58,725 nucleotides of DNA from an uncultured Bacteroidales bacterium (GTDB lineage Bacteria; Bacteroidota; Bacteroidia; Bacteroidales; Paludibacteraceae): positions 1 to 58,725 of the forward strand of contig CALUML010000003.1 in the NCBI GenBank assembly GCA_944321745.1, written 5' to 3'. A model generated the notes under the pieces. The model made no database searches. It was not told the DNA's origin and was given only the letters and a program-made list of their open reading frames with translations. Numbering within the stretch: position 1 is the first letter of the stretch; each line of letters opens with the position of its first letter. Positions 1 through 10,200 of the stretch are shown in pieces. Made by a program: the position numbers and the translations under genes.

Positions 1-80
1 TTTCACGTTGGTTGCCGACCGACTGTTGGCCGACAAGCCGAAGACGGCCTTTGTGGGAGTCGGGCATGGCTTTTTTCTTT
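1..80. other. Left edge, unassigned
   Basis: No reading frame here has a recognisable product. The stretch could be the end of a gene lying mostly outside the window, but nothing decides this. Confidence 0.3.
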
Positions 81-168
81 CATACGTGCGCGGCGGAATT
101 TCCGCACGTATGAAAATAAAATTCCGTCCGTGCGGAAATGAAATTTCGCACGGACGGAATTTTATTGC
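81..168. repeat. Palindrome array, 22-nt period (family CCGTCCGTGCG)
   Basis: Four 22-nt units start at 81, 103, 125 and 147 and alternate in orientation, giving two adjacent hairpins. One pairs TTTCATACGTGCG (78-90) with 103-115. The other has perfect 20-bp arms (115-134 and 147-166). The array lies just past the stop of the sensor gene and could end its transcript. The same family recurs at 38105-38192. Confidence 0.75.
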
Positions 169-192
169 AGCAAGCATCCGCTTTCCGGCATC

Positions 193-3100
193 TCATCCCC
201 CTTTTCTTTCGCGCTTGTAATAGCAGTTGTTCAGGTAGTCCGTAGGGCGGATGCCCAGTTCCTTCTTGAATGCCTTGGAAAAATAGTTCGGGTCGGCAAA
301 TCCCACCTTGTAGGCCGTTTCGGACACGTTGAACCCCTCGCGAAGCAGCTCGCACGCTTTCTTCATCCGCTTTTTGCGGATGAAGTCGCCCATGGAGGTA
401 TTCAGCAGGCTCTTCATCTTGACGTGCAGCAGGCTGCGGCTCACGGCCAGCGTCTGGGTGATGTCGGCTATGCTGAACGCATCGTTGCCTATGTTTTCTT
501 CTACCAGCTTGTTGATTTTCTCGATAAACTCCCGGTCAAACTTGCTCAGCGAGGCGGTCTCCACGTCCGAGCCCAAGGCCTGCCCTATCCGCTCGCGCTG
601 CACCAGCTTCATGTGGATGATGTTTTTCACCTGGAGTTCCAATATTTCCGGGTCGAAAGGCTTGGGCACATAGGCCTCCGCGCCGCTCTCGTAGCCCTTC
701 ATCACATCCTCGGTGTCGCCCTTGGCCGTAAGCAGGATGACGGGGATGTGCGACGTGGAGGGGTCTTCCTTCAACGTCCGGCACAAGGTGTTGCCGTCCA
801 TTTTGGGCATCATGACATCGGATATGACAAGGTCCAGCGGATACTTGCGGGCGATGTCCAACGCTTCGGCCCCGTTGTTCGCCACGTAGGTGTGGTAGCT
901 TTTGCCAAACAGGCCCGACAAGAAGCCCAGTAGTTCCTCGTTGTCCTCCACCAGCAAGATGGAGGATTGCGATGCCGCCGGAGACGAGCCTCCCATGTGT
1001 GCGGCCTGCGCGGCTCGTTCGGGATAAGGGACGGTGAATTTGTATTGGCTCAACGGGACAACCGTCTTGTCGGAACTGATTTTATCCTGCGCGTCGAAGG
1101 CCTCCTCGGACACGTTCAGCAACACGGTGAAGCATGAACCCTTGCCCGGCTCGCTTTCCACGGACACACTGCCCTTGTGTATGGAGGCGCACTTCTTGAC
1201 GAGAGCCAGCCCGACGCCCCAGCCCTTGTTGTTGGCGTTGTGCCCCCGCTTGGTCTGGTAATATTTTTCAAATATGTTGCCAAGCTCTTCCTTGACTATG
1301 CCTATGCCGGTGTCCCTCACCTCGATGCGGAGGTAGTTGTAGCCGTCGGAGCAGTCGGTGATGGCGGCATCGACGAACACCTGTCCGCCCGCAGGCGTAA
1401 ACTTGATGGCGTTGGAAATGAGGTTACTGGTTATACGCTCCACATAAGAGGGCGAGAACCACACTTCCTCACCGTTATTCTCGCAATGGACGTAGAACGC
1501 CAGGGACTTTTCCCGGGCATTTTCCCGGAATAGCGAACACAGGCTCTCGATGAAGTCGAGCGGGTTGCCTTTTTCCAGGTAGAACTGGAAATTGCCCGAC
1601 TCCAGTTTGTTGAACGTGACCAGCTCGTCTATCAGCCCCACCATCTTGTGCGTGTTCTTGACGGCCAGGTCCAACCGCTCCCGCGACTCGGGCGACAAGG
1701 ACTCGTGCTGCGCGATGTATTTCAGCGGAGCCATGATGAGCGACAAGGGTGTCTTCAACTCGTGCGACACGGTGGTGAAAAAGTCCATCTTCACCTTGTT
1801 CACCTCCTCCAGGCTCTCCTTTTCCAGGTTGGCCATCCGCACGGCGTTTTTCTCCCGAAGGCGGATGGCAAACAACTTCAAACCGAGCCAAAGTATCACC
1901 ATCGCCACCACGGCATAGATGGCGAATGCCCATCCGGACAAGAAGAAAGGCGGATGCACCACAAACGTCAACTGCTTGACGGGTGCCTGCTCCCAGCCGT
2001 CATTGGAGTTGTTGGCCCGTATGCACAGGGTGTATGTGCCGGGGCGCAGGTTCGACCCCACGAACTTGCGCTCCTTGCCCACGCTTTTCCAGTCCTCATC
2101 TACTCCCACGAGCTTCACCTGGTAGTTGATGGCACTGGTATTGGCCAAAGAAATGGCCGCATACTCGATGCTGAACGAGCGTGACTGCTTGTAAGTGAAA
2201 TCTATGACGGACATGTCGTCCAGGGCGGCAGTCAGGGGCGAGTCCGAAGTGTTCGAATCGACGATGTGGTTGTCGATGTTCAGATGAAGCAGGTGTACCT
2301 GGTAGGGTTTCCATCCCTCCTTAAGGGTCTTAGGAGTGAAAGAAATAAGCCCGTTGACACTGCCGAAATAAAGCAGGCCGTCCGAAGCCTGTATGGAGGA
2401 GGCGAAGTTAAACTGGTTGACCGGCAGCCCATCCTGCACCGTGTAATACACAAAGGCACTGCGTTCCTTGTTGAACTGATAAAGTCCCCGGCTGGTGCTG
2501 ACCCACAGGCGGCCGAACTCATCCTCGATGATGCTGCATATGGTGGCCTGGAACAAGGCAAGCCCGTTCCCCGGCACGCGGACTTCCAGTTCCTCCGGGT
2601 CGATGTACTGCAGCCCCCCGTTGTTGGTCCCTATCCAGATGCGCCCGTCCGCATCCTGATACAGGCAGGTGATGTAATTGTCCTTCAAGGCCGATCCGCC
2701 CGCCGTGGCAGTCCAGTTGTTTATCTCGTCCGTCCGGTTGTCTATGCGGAACAGGCCATAATTGCGGGTGCCCACCCACAGGTTGTCGTCCCGGTCCACC
2801 AACATGCAGAACACGAAGTCCACGTCCAGCTGCGGATGGCCGGTGGCCAGGAACGTGTCCCGCTCCTGGGCGTAACGCCGCAACCCCAGCGTGGTTCCAA
2901 TCCACAGGGTGCTGTCTTGTTTTCTTTTGATGGAGAATATGGCATCGGACGGCAGCCCGCTGCTATCGGGCATGTAATGCACATATTCATCGGCCGCGAG
3001 GTTGTATCGGAACAGCCCGTTGCGGAATGTCCCGATCCACATGTCCTGTGTGCCACCGTCATAGTACAACTCGTGTATGTTGTGCCCCAATTGCGGTATC

Positions 3101-4245
3101 CGGTCAAACCGCCGGATGCCGCCGCTGCGTGTGTCGTATATGTTCAGCCCGCCATCCTCCGTGGCAATCCACAGCTTTCCTTTTTGTGGCTCAATGATCT
3201 TGCGCACGGCCTTCCCACGTATGTTCTGGGAGCCGTATCCGGCTTCAACCCAGCGGAACTGCTCGTTGTTTTTCAGCAGCACGTTGATGCCGCCGAAGTA
3301 AGTGCCGATCCACACGTTGCCGTCCCGGTCGCACAGGATGTCGTAAATGGCGTTGTCGTTCAGCTTGTTTTTGTCCTCCAAGTCTTGCCGGATAATTTCC
3401 GCCGTGCCGTTCTGGTGCAAGATGGTAAGGCCCCGCTCCGTACCGAGCCACGTGCGCCCCATGTCGTCCTCCGTAATGACACGCACCGTGCCATCGGACA
3501 GCTGCCCGGCCTCGTACAGGTGCGTTGTGCCTGCCGCCAGGTCGATGCTCATCACCCCCTTGCCGTTGCGTCCCACCCAGAGTAATCCTTGAGAGTCGAA
3601 AAAGAGGGGAACGATGCCGTCCGACCCGGTCAGAAAGTCGGAGAAATACGCCGGATTGATTTGGGTGGTTTTGGAGAAAGAAGGATCGTAGTAAAAGATG
3701 GAACGGTTGGTTGACACAAACAGGCGGTCTTCGCGGTCGATGGCCAGCGAAAGGATAAATTCGGAGTCCTGCCTCGGCAGCATGACGAACTCACCGGTCC
3801 GCTCGTCCAACAAGTAGAGCTGCTTGCCTCCGCAAATGATTTGCCCCCGGCTCGTTTCCACGATGGAATGGATGACGGCATCGGGCAAACGGTACCGCTT
3901 GAAATCGTCCGTAGCAGGTTGATACTGGCAAATGCCGCTGTAGGTGCCTATCCACACCCGCTTCCGGCTGTCCTGGTAAATGGTCTGGATGAAGTTCTGG
4001 TTGAGCGAGCGGGGATCATCCGGCTGGTTGAAATAATTGGTGATGGTGTAGCCGTCGTAGCGCGACAGCCCGTTGCGCGTGCCTATCCACAGCATGCCTT
4101 TGTCATCCTGCATCAAGGCACTTATCTGCTGGTGGGGAAGCCCATCGCGGCCGGTAATATGCATGAAGCGGTAACTGGCATCCGCCATTACCACCCAGGT
4201 ACACAGCAAGAAGAACAATCCGCAGCAGCAAGCACGCTTTATCAT
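193..4245 (-). CDS. Hybrid two-component system sensor/regulator (HTCS) of the PUL
   Basis: One-protein sensor kinase and transcription activator of the kind that controls Bacteroides polysaccharide loci, about 1350 residues. A signal peptide is followed by many Reg_prop-type propeller blades (repeated LWIGT/IWIGT motifs, to about residue 620), a Y_Y_Y domain and one membrane helix (near 770). Next come HisKA (VSHELKTPLS, about 825), an ATPase domain (N-box NAIKFTP, DTGIGI, GWGVGLAL), a receiver domain (ILLVEDNEE, phospho-acceptor Asp in SDVMMPKMDG near 1143, Lys in YVPKPF) and a C-terminal AraC-type helix-turn-helix. The periplasmic propellers are expected to bind an oligosaccharide and the HTH to activate the neighbouring genes. 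The frame is open up to 4464, but those 73 extra residues read through a foldback repeat. ATG 4245 directly precedes a good signal peptide and is preferred. Confidence 0.93.
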   Translation of the reverse strand: MIKRACCCGLFFLLCTWVVMADASYRFMHITGRDGLPHQQISALMQDDKGMLWIGTRNGLSRYDGYTITNYFNQPDDPRSLNQNFIQTIYQDSRKRVWIGTYSGICQYQPATDDFKRYRLPDAVIHSIVETSRGQIICGGKQLYLLDERTGEFVMLPRQDSEFILSLAIDREDRLFVSTNRSIFYYDPSFSKTTQINPAYFSDFLTGSDGIVPLFFDSQGLLWVGRNGKGVMSIDLAAGTTHLYEAGQLSDGTVRVITEDDMGRTWLGTERGLTILHQNGTAEIIRQDLEDKNKLNDNAIYDILCDRDGNVWIGTYFGGINVLLKNNEQFRWVEAGYGSQNIRGKAVRKIIEPQKGKLWIATEDGGLNIYDTRSGGIRRFDRIPQLGHNIHELYYDGGTQDMWIGTFRNGLFRYNLAADEYVHYMPDSSGLPSDAIFSIKRKQDSTLWIGTTLGLRRYAQERDTFLATGHPQLDVDFVFCMLVDRDDNLWVGTRNYGLFRIDNRTDEINNWTATAGGSALKDNYITCLYQDADGRIWIGTNNGGLQYIDPEELEVRVPGNGLALFQATICSIIEDEFGRLWVSTSRGLYQFNKERSAFVYYTVQDGLPVNQFNFASSIQASDGLLYFGSVNGLISFTPKTLKEGWKPYQVHLLHLNIDNHIVDSNTSDSPLTAALDDMSVIDFTYKQSRSFSIEYAAISLANTSAINYQVKLVGVDEDWKSVGKERKFVGSNLRPGTYTLCIRANNSNDGWEQAPVKQLTFVVHPPFFLSGWAFAIYAVVAMVILWLGLKLFAIRLREKNAVRMANLEKESLEEVNKVKMDFFTTVSHELKTPLSLIMAPLKYIAQHESLSPESRERLDLAVKNTHKMVGLIDELVTFNKLESGNFQFYLEKGNPLDFIESLCSLFRENAREKSLAFYVHCENNGEEVWFSPSYVERITSNLISNAIKFTPAGGQVFVDAAITDCSDGYNYLRIEVRDTGIGIVKEELGNIFEKYYQTKRGHNANNKGWGVGLALVKKCASIHKGSVSVESEPGKGSCFTVLLNVSEEAFDAQDKISSDKTVVPLSQYKFTVPYPERAAQAAHMGGSSPAASQSSILLVEDNEELLGFLSGLFGKSYHTYVANNGAEALDIARKYPLDLVISDVMMPKMDGNTLCRTLKEDPSTSHIPVILLTAKGDTEDVMKGYESGAEAYVPKPFDPEILELQVKNIIHMKLVQRERIGQALGSDVETASLSKFDREFIEKINKLVEENIGNDAFSIADITQTLAVSRSLLHVKMKSLLNTSMGDFIRKKRMKKACELLREGFNVSETAYKVGFADPNYFSKAFKKELGIRPTDYLNNCYYKRERKGG

Positions 4246-4283
4246 AAGTAAACAGCTTGTTTCGTTTTTTTTTACAAAATGGT

Positions 4284-4323
4284 TCACATGGGGATGCCCC
4301 GTGCAGGGACTGCCCCATGTGAA
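4284..4323 (-). repeat. Hairpin in the HTCS leader
   Basis: Arms TTCACATGGGG (4284-4294) and CCCCATGTGAA (4313-4323) are perfectly complementary over 11 bp. It lies 39 nt upstream of the chosen HTCS start. It could be a leader structure or a terminator for transcripts coming from the GH43-like gene. Confidence 0.55.
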
Positions 4324-4327
4324 CATT

Positions 4328-4503
4328 ATCCCAAATCGGTCATTAGACCATTCAGGGAATATCTTTGCCCGCTTTCCGTCTTGTGGCGGCGTTTTTTGCT
4401 GCCTTTTCTCTCGACATAGCCCGCTATGCCTTCGAGAAAAGCCATCAAAAACCACTCGCCACAAGAACAGAAATCAGACAAAGCCTAATGACCGATTTGG
4501 GAT
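4328..4503. mobile_element. Foldback (MITE-like) element, 176 bp
   Basis: Perfect 19-bp inverted ends (4328-4346 and 4485-4503, reading ATCCCAAATCGGTCATTAG inwards) enclose a second imperfect palindrome (TTGTGGCG...CGCCACAA, 4381-4464) with CATAGC/GCTATG near its tip. No coding capacity. A Bacteroides-type -7 box TATCTTTG (4360-4367) on the plus strand lies inside. It separates the HTCS from the GH43-like gene. Confidence 0.6.
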
Positions 4504-4530
4504 TATCATTTCCTTGTTTTCCGTAGAAGT

Positions 4531-7179
4531 TTATTGGTTGTCAACCGGCTTTTCACCCACATGGTAATACAGCACGCCCCGGTAATCCGAGGAGTAATTG
4601 CTGCCGCCGAGTGCTACCCGCGAGGCTTGGAACGGCAGCTCCAGCGAGCCCACTTCCCGCCCGTCGATGAACAGGTAGAGTTTTTCCCCGTCGCGCACCG
4701 TGCGCAGGTTGTACGACTCCTTCAGCATTTCATGCACCCGCAGTTTGTAGATATGCCTGCCCTGGTCGGTCGGCACGCGGTTGATGAAACGCACGCCGTC
4801 GGCCTTGACCGGCGCAAACGTCAGCTTGTTGTACATGGGGTTGTCGGCCACCGTCACCTGGCTGTTGTCCACAGGATGCCACTTGCCATCCGCCAGGTAC
4901 TGCACGGTGAATTTGTCGAACATATTCGCCGTGAAGTCCGACTTGTCGTCCGCATCGTGCCGGCTGAGATACAGTTCGTCTATCACGGTCGGGGTGGCGA
5001 ACCGATAGTTTTTCTCGAACGAATCGGTATATTTCACATCGGGATAGGCCGTGCGCACCTGTCCCAGCGGGTAGCTTTCCAGCCGTTTCACCTTCCCTTT
5101 GCTCACGAGCGTCACTTCCAGCAAGGCGGTCGTGCCGTTGAACGCCGCCTTTACGTAATTGTCCTCGTCCACATATACCGGGTAAGAGGCATGAACCTTG
5201 CCCTCGCCCAGTCCATAAGCCTGGTAGGCCAGTTCGTACCGGTCCAGCGGTTCGCCAACCACCTTCTTCTCGTTAGCCGACAGCCGGATGCTGCCCTCAT
5301 CGAAGCCGATGGTGTAAATCGTGCCCTCGAAGCGGGCATTGCCGGTGGCATCGAACGTGCCGGGACAACCTGCCGTAACCGGGATGACGTTGGCAAACAC
5401 ATGCTGCCCCGGAGCGGGCATTTCATCCAACCACACTTTCAGCTGTCCGCCGTTGCGCTCGATGCGGAAGTGGTGATACACGCCCCACTTGAAATCGTCC
5501 GGCAAAGCAAACTGTTTTTCCGTCGTCTTTCCATCTTCCGTCACAGCCAGGTACCAGGCGTTATCCGCTGCCCGCAGCCCCACCCGGGCCTGGTTCTCAT
5601 CATCTTGCCACCAGGCAATGGCTCCCGCTTCGCCCGAAGTGCTCACCGAAGTTTCCAGCATATAGGCCACTGCGGGCTGAGCCTGTGCCAGCACGCCCAC
5701 AGCCCCGGTTTCGTCCATGGCAGCCACAGTCGGCCAAGCCGGTACGGGGTGATATCCCGGGGTGTTCGGCCCGGTGATGCCGTCCACATACAAGGTCTTG
5801 TCGAAGAACTGCACCCGGTCCACATATTGGTCGCGCGACTCGTCGTTCTTGTTGGCCATGTAGATGAGCCACCACTCGAAGCCGTTCGGCCCGCGCAGGA
5901 TGTTGGGCTGGCCGGGAGTAAAGAGGATATCGTCCGCCACCTGGTCTTTCAGGTCGAACAACGACACGTTGAAATAGTTGGAACGTCCGCCAGCCGTCTC
6001 GATGGCCAGCAGGTTTTCCCCCGTTTTCAAGGCTTTGAGTTGTTTCGGCGTGAGGTTGACCATGCAGTAGTCCGAGCCTTTTTTGTCGTAAATCACCGTG
6101 CCGTTGAGCAGGATGCGGGTGTCGCCGTAGTGGGTTACGCGCAAAGCCAAGTTGCCATGGTTTTCAGGAACGGCGAACGCCTTGCGCAGCCACAGCGAAG
6201 GCGACTGCCACATCGTGGCACAGTACCGCACCGTGGAACCCGCTATCTTGCGGGAAGCGAAACCGCCTTCACCTTGTTTCCAGGCGGCATCATCAAAGCC
6301 CGCTTCCGTCCAGCCTTCGCCCGGCTGCACTTCCGTGTAGGCAAACAAAGGAGTATAGTCCGTACCCGTGTAGCGCAACAGGTCCACATACGTTTCCTCT
6401 ATCGGTGTCTGGTTGCTGCCCACCACCGGATGGCTGTACTTGTTGCCGTTGTTGAACTCCATGGGCGAATCGGCCTGCGCCACGCCCAGCTGGTAGTTGC
6501 CCCACGTGTGCCCCGTGTGGTTGGCGTTGTACATCATGTAATACTGGTCGCGGTACTTGATGACCCACGGCCCTTCGGCCACGCGGTTGTCCATCGTCTC
6601 CCACGTATTGGGCAGCGAGGCGAACAGGCAATACGGCTCGGTGAGGAACTCCGAAGGGTTCTTCATCTTGCGCACCCAGATGGTGTTGCCCTCGGTGAAG
6701 CGCACCATGTACAGGTAGAGCTGCCCGTCATCGTCCTTGAACACCTTGGGGTCGATGCGGTTGTCGAGCCAGGTCGTCTTGTCCGGCTCGGTGTACGGAC
6801 CCAGCACCTTGTCGCTTTGGGAATGGACGATGTGCACCGCATGCAGGTCGTCACCCCAATGGTTCACCGACCAGAACATGTGGAACTGTCCGTTGAGGTA
6901 GAACATGTCGTTCGCGTGTATCTGGTTGTTGCCCGCTTTGGAGCCCCGTGTCCAGTCGTTGTCCATGGTGACTACGTGCACCGACTCGCTCCAGCGGACG
7001 AGGTCGTCGGACACGTACACATCGCCATACGTGCCCACACCGCCAATGTAATACTTCCCGTTATACTTCATGACCCCCGCATCGGCCACATGGGGAATGA
7101 CCGGGTTGGGGACGTTTTGCGCAAATGCCACGGCACCCACCGCGCAAGCGCAGACCAGTGAGAACAATTTGTTTTTCAT
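4531..7179 (-). CDS. Secreted GH43-like glycoside hydrolase with inserted galactose-binding-like domain
   Basis: Predicted exo- or endo-acting enzyme of the five-bladed propeller GH43 type (arabinan/xylan/galactan side chains in known members), 882 residues. Signal peptide cleaved after about residue 20 (AVAFA-QN). The three expected acids are visible: Asp33 (VADAGVMKYNGKYY), Asp143 (RIDPKVFKDDDG) and Glu202 (AEGPWVIKYRDQYYMMYN). After blade four, a jelly-roll galactose-binding-like domain (about 285-425) interrupts the propeller, which then resumes with GQPNILRGPNGFEWWLIY. A LamG-like region (about 490-640) and a discoidin-like region (about 700-800) follow. No T9SS sorting domain is obvious. 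It is downstream of the SGNH gene in the same direction. Exact substrate is not readable from the sequence. Confidence 0.8.
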   Translation of the reverse strand: MKNKLFSLVCACAVGAVAFAQNVPNPVIPHVADAGVMKYNGKYYIGGVGTYGDVYVSDDLVRWSESVHVVTMDNDWTRGSKAGNNQIHANDMFYLNGQFHMFWSVNHWGDDLHAVHIVHSQSDKVLGPYTEPDKTTWLDNRIDPKVFKDDDGQLYLYMVRFTEGNTIWVRKMKNPSEFLTEPYCLFASLPNTWETMDNRVAEGPWVIKYRDQYYMMYNANHTGHTWGNYQLGVAQADSPMEFNNGNKYSHPVVGSNQTPIEETYVDLLRYTGTDYTPLFAYTEVQPGEGWTEAGFDDAAWKQGEGGFASRKIAGSTVRYCATMWQSPSLWLRKAFAVPENHGNLALRVTHYGDTRILLNGTVIYDKKGSDYCMVNLTPKQLKALKTGENLLAIETAGGRSNYFNVSLFDLKDQVADDILFTPGQPNILRGPNGFEWWLIYMANKNDESRDQYVDRVQFFDKTLYVDGITGPNTPGYHPVPAWPTVAAMDETGAVGVLAQAQPAVAYMLETSVSTSGEAGAIAWWQDDENQARVGLRAADNAWYLAVTEDGKTTEKQFALPDDFKWGVYHHFRIERNGGQLKVWLDEMPAPGQHVFANVIPVTAGCPGTFDATGNARFEGTIYTIGFDEGSIRLSANEKKVVGEPLDRYELAYQAYGLGEGKVHASYPVYVDEDNYVKAAFNGTTALLEVTLVSKGKVKRLESYPLGQVRTAYPDVKYTDSFEKNYRFATPTVIDELYLSRHDADDKSDFTANMFDKFTVQYLADGKWHPVDNSQVTVADNPMYNKLTFAPVKADGVRFINRVPTDQGRHIYKLRVHEMLKESYNLRTVRDGEKLYLFIDGREVGSLELPFQASRVALGGSNYSSDYRGVLYYHVGEKPVDNQ

Positions 7180-7228
7180 ATTTCGCTTTTGTTTGATAAA
7201 GTCTCAAGATCAAAGCTAAAGCTAAACA

Positions 7229-7270
7229 AAACCACAGAGACACCTGGATAAACGAGTGCCTCTGTGGTTT
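7229..7270 (-). terminator. Terminator hairpin after the SGNH gene
   Basis: On the minus strand, AAACCACAGAG pairs with CTCTGTGGTTT (11 bp, 7229-7239 and 7260-7270), followed by a T-rich run. It begins about 10 nt past the stop of the SGNH gene and fits an intrinsic terminator or attenuator before the GH43-like gene. Confidence 0.55.
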
Positions 7271-7279
7271 ACCTTTTAC

Positions 7280-10200
7280 TTACTGCTCGCCACCCACGGC
7301 TTTCCGGGTCGCGATGTTGCCGTTTTCATCGACCATCCTCAGCACATATATGCCGGAAGGCAGGTTGTTCAAGCCGTCTTTTTCCCAATTGTCTCCTTGC
7401 AGAGTCATCAGCTTTTCACCGGTCACTTTGTACACGGTTACTTCTTTCAAGCGGGCATTCGCCTGCACGCCATCCAGTCCGGTAGAAACCCGGTTTTCTT
7501 CCAAAACCAGCTTGTTCAGGCTCTGCGCCTTGTTTTCCACGATGCCTTCCCCACTGGCCGTGCCGTCGAGCGGAGCATATATTTCCAGACTCGACTTCAG
7601 CATACGTCCTTCATGCAAGGCGGCTATTTCCTCGGCACACATGCCTGCCCGGTAGAAATACAGTTCGCGGAAATCCGCCGCCGTCAACGGATTGTCTGCC
7701 GCATTCAGGCTGAACGTGGTGGAATAAAGTCTTTCCTTTACCTCACCTTGGAGCACACCGTCCACGTACAGGAGCGTGGCTTGGCGGGCAAAGTAATGGG
7801 TCAGGCTCACGGTGTGCCATTCGCCATCGTTCAGCGTGCCCGATGCCGTCACCACCTGGTCATCCTGCGTGGCATCATAAGTAAGCGTGCCATCGGCAGC
7901 CAGCATCACCTTGCCTACCAACGAGCCGTTGCGCGCGGCAAAGCGCAACAACGTGCCCGCCGATTCGGTGCGGAACGAGAACGTAACCGTGAACGGATGC
8001 AATGTGCCTTCCGGTTGCCACGTCACCAACTGCGCCTGTCCGTCCTGCACGCCAAGCGACAGGGAAGTACCCTCCTGACGCACCGGCTGCGGCTTGCCGA
8101 CAACCAAGGCATCGAGCAGCGAAGGCACAAACGCATAGAACATCTCGGCATGGCCCGCCGTGTTGGGATGGGCATTATCTGCCTGATAGCCGGTCGCCCA
8201 TTGCCCGGCACCGTTGTCGATAGCCCCCAGCAGGTTGACACTCGGCACGTCCCACTCGTGGATAAGCAAATTCAATTGCTTCACGAAGTTATAATCACTT
8301 TCGTTGAAGTCGGCACGGGCGTAGTTGTTGCCCATCAACGGCACTTTGCCGAACAAACGAGTGCGCTCGATGATGGTCTGCATGTTATCGCGATAGCTGT
8401 CGAAAGCTGTCTGCCCGTTTTCATGCACCCCTTCGTTGCCCAGCGACAAGCCGTAGTACACGTAACGGCTGCACGTGGGCAGCAGGTCGCTGTCCCAGCG
8501 GTTCATTACGTCCGTGGTGTTGTTGCCCGGCACGGAAATATTGTCCGTGCTCCAAGCATGTTCAGCCTCTGTAGCCAGGTAGTTGGCCCACAACTGCGCA
8601 TAGCCTTTGCCCGTATCAGCCCCTTGCCCATAAGGCACGGACGAACCCATGACCGTAAGCGTGTAGTCATCGGGCGTTTGGTTGGACAGCGTGATTTCTT
8701 TCGAATCGGTCAACTGGCTTCCACTTGCAAACGTGGCGGTAGCGGTCACCGTCACGGTGCCGTTGCCCAGCGGGTACAGCAGGCCATTCTCCGTGATTTG
8801 TGCCAATTCGTCATCACTCACCGCCCAGGTCACAGCCGGACAGAAAGCCCCCTCGGGCGTGGCCGTCGCACTCAGCTGCAAGGTCTGCCCGCACACGTCT
8901 ATCGCATCGCCGCCCGTGATGGCCAGTGCCGTAGCCTGTTCGGTCACATCCAGTTCTTCCACCTTCATGGCATTGACGTGGAAGAAATTACCCAGCCATT
9001 CCGTGAGTTTCAGCGTAATCGTTCCCTCCGTGTCGGGCACCAACAAGTCGGACACGAAGATGTTCGCCACATTGCGGTGCACGCCCGTACCGGCCATGTC
9101 CTTGCCGCCCATCTGGTGGATACCGGTGACGGAGTTCGACCCGATGAGTTGCACGATGCCGATGCGGTTTCCTGTCTTTTCCTCCCTGCTGCCGAAGATG
9201 TGGAAGCGGTACATCTTTTCCTTGTCCAGGTTCTTGAACAGTATGGAGGCCGTTGTGCCGTCGCCGCTGCGGAAGATGTAGTCTTGTGTGGCGGTGGCAA
9301 TGGCCAGGTCGCCCAGCAGGGCCGGGTCGGGATTGGTGAGGCCGCCGTTGCGCACCCCGTTGAACTCGAACTTGTCTGCCAGTTCCACTTCATAAGGAGT
9401 TTCGGTGTTGTCCGAGTACACGATGTCGATTTTCAGTCCCGCCTGCTCGGTGGTAGGCCCGTCGCCATTGCTGTACATATTGTTCCAATAATGACCGTTC
9501 GCATCGGGGCTGGCGGTAGGCGTGCCGTCCGTTCCGTTGTTATTCTTGCCGAAGTCGATGTAGAATTGCCTGTCGGCCACGGGCAGGGTATAGCCCTCGT
9601 ATTCCTCTATCTTCATGGCGTTGATATAGGCATAGCCGCCGGTGAGGATGCCCAATTCGAAAAGTATCTCGCCGTTGTCCTTCGGCATCACGTAGCCCGA
9701 CTCCCAAATGTCATCATCGTTCGTGTTGCCGATATCCGTACCAATGCCCGCGCCGGTGGTCTGGTGCGTGCCGTGGCTGCCGTTGCGCCCGGTAATGGAG
9801 AAGATGGACGTGCGCACGTCATTACCAGAACGGCTGCCGAACACATAGAACTTATAGGCCCGCTGCGGGTTCAGCCCCTTCAGCACGAAAGCCCCCTTGT
9901 CGGCCACGCCGTTGTCTATGAAGAAATAATCTTCCGTGGCAGTCGCAACGGCCAGGTCGCCCAACAGGTCGGGGTTGGGGGCAAGCAAAGCCCCGTTTTT
10001 CTTACCATTGGCCATGAAGTCCTCCACGGTTTCCAGGGTGATGCCCGTGGCCTGGTTGTCCGCGTTGACCAAATCCACCGTGTAACCCGCCGGTTTGCGC
10101 GAAGGCGCACCGCTTTCATCGCTCACGATGTTGTTCCAATAATGACCGTTCGCATCGGCTTCGGCGGTGATGTTGCCGTTCGTCCCGTCGCTCTTCCCGA

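Noticed and set aside
1-80. Partial gene at the left edge
   Set aside because: Short open frames exist in all plus-strand frames, but none has a recognisable end or motif.
4246-4464. 73-residue N-terminal extension of the HTCS
   Set aside because: It reads through a foldback repeat; a normal signal peptide begins at ATG 4245.
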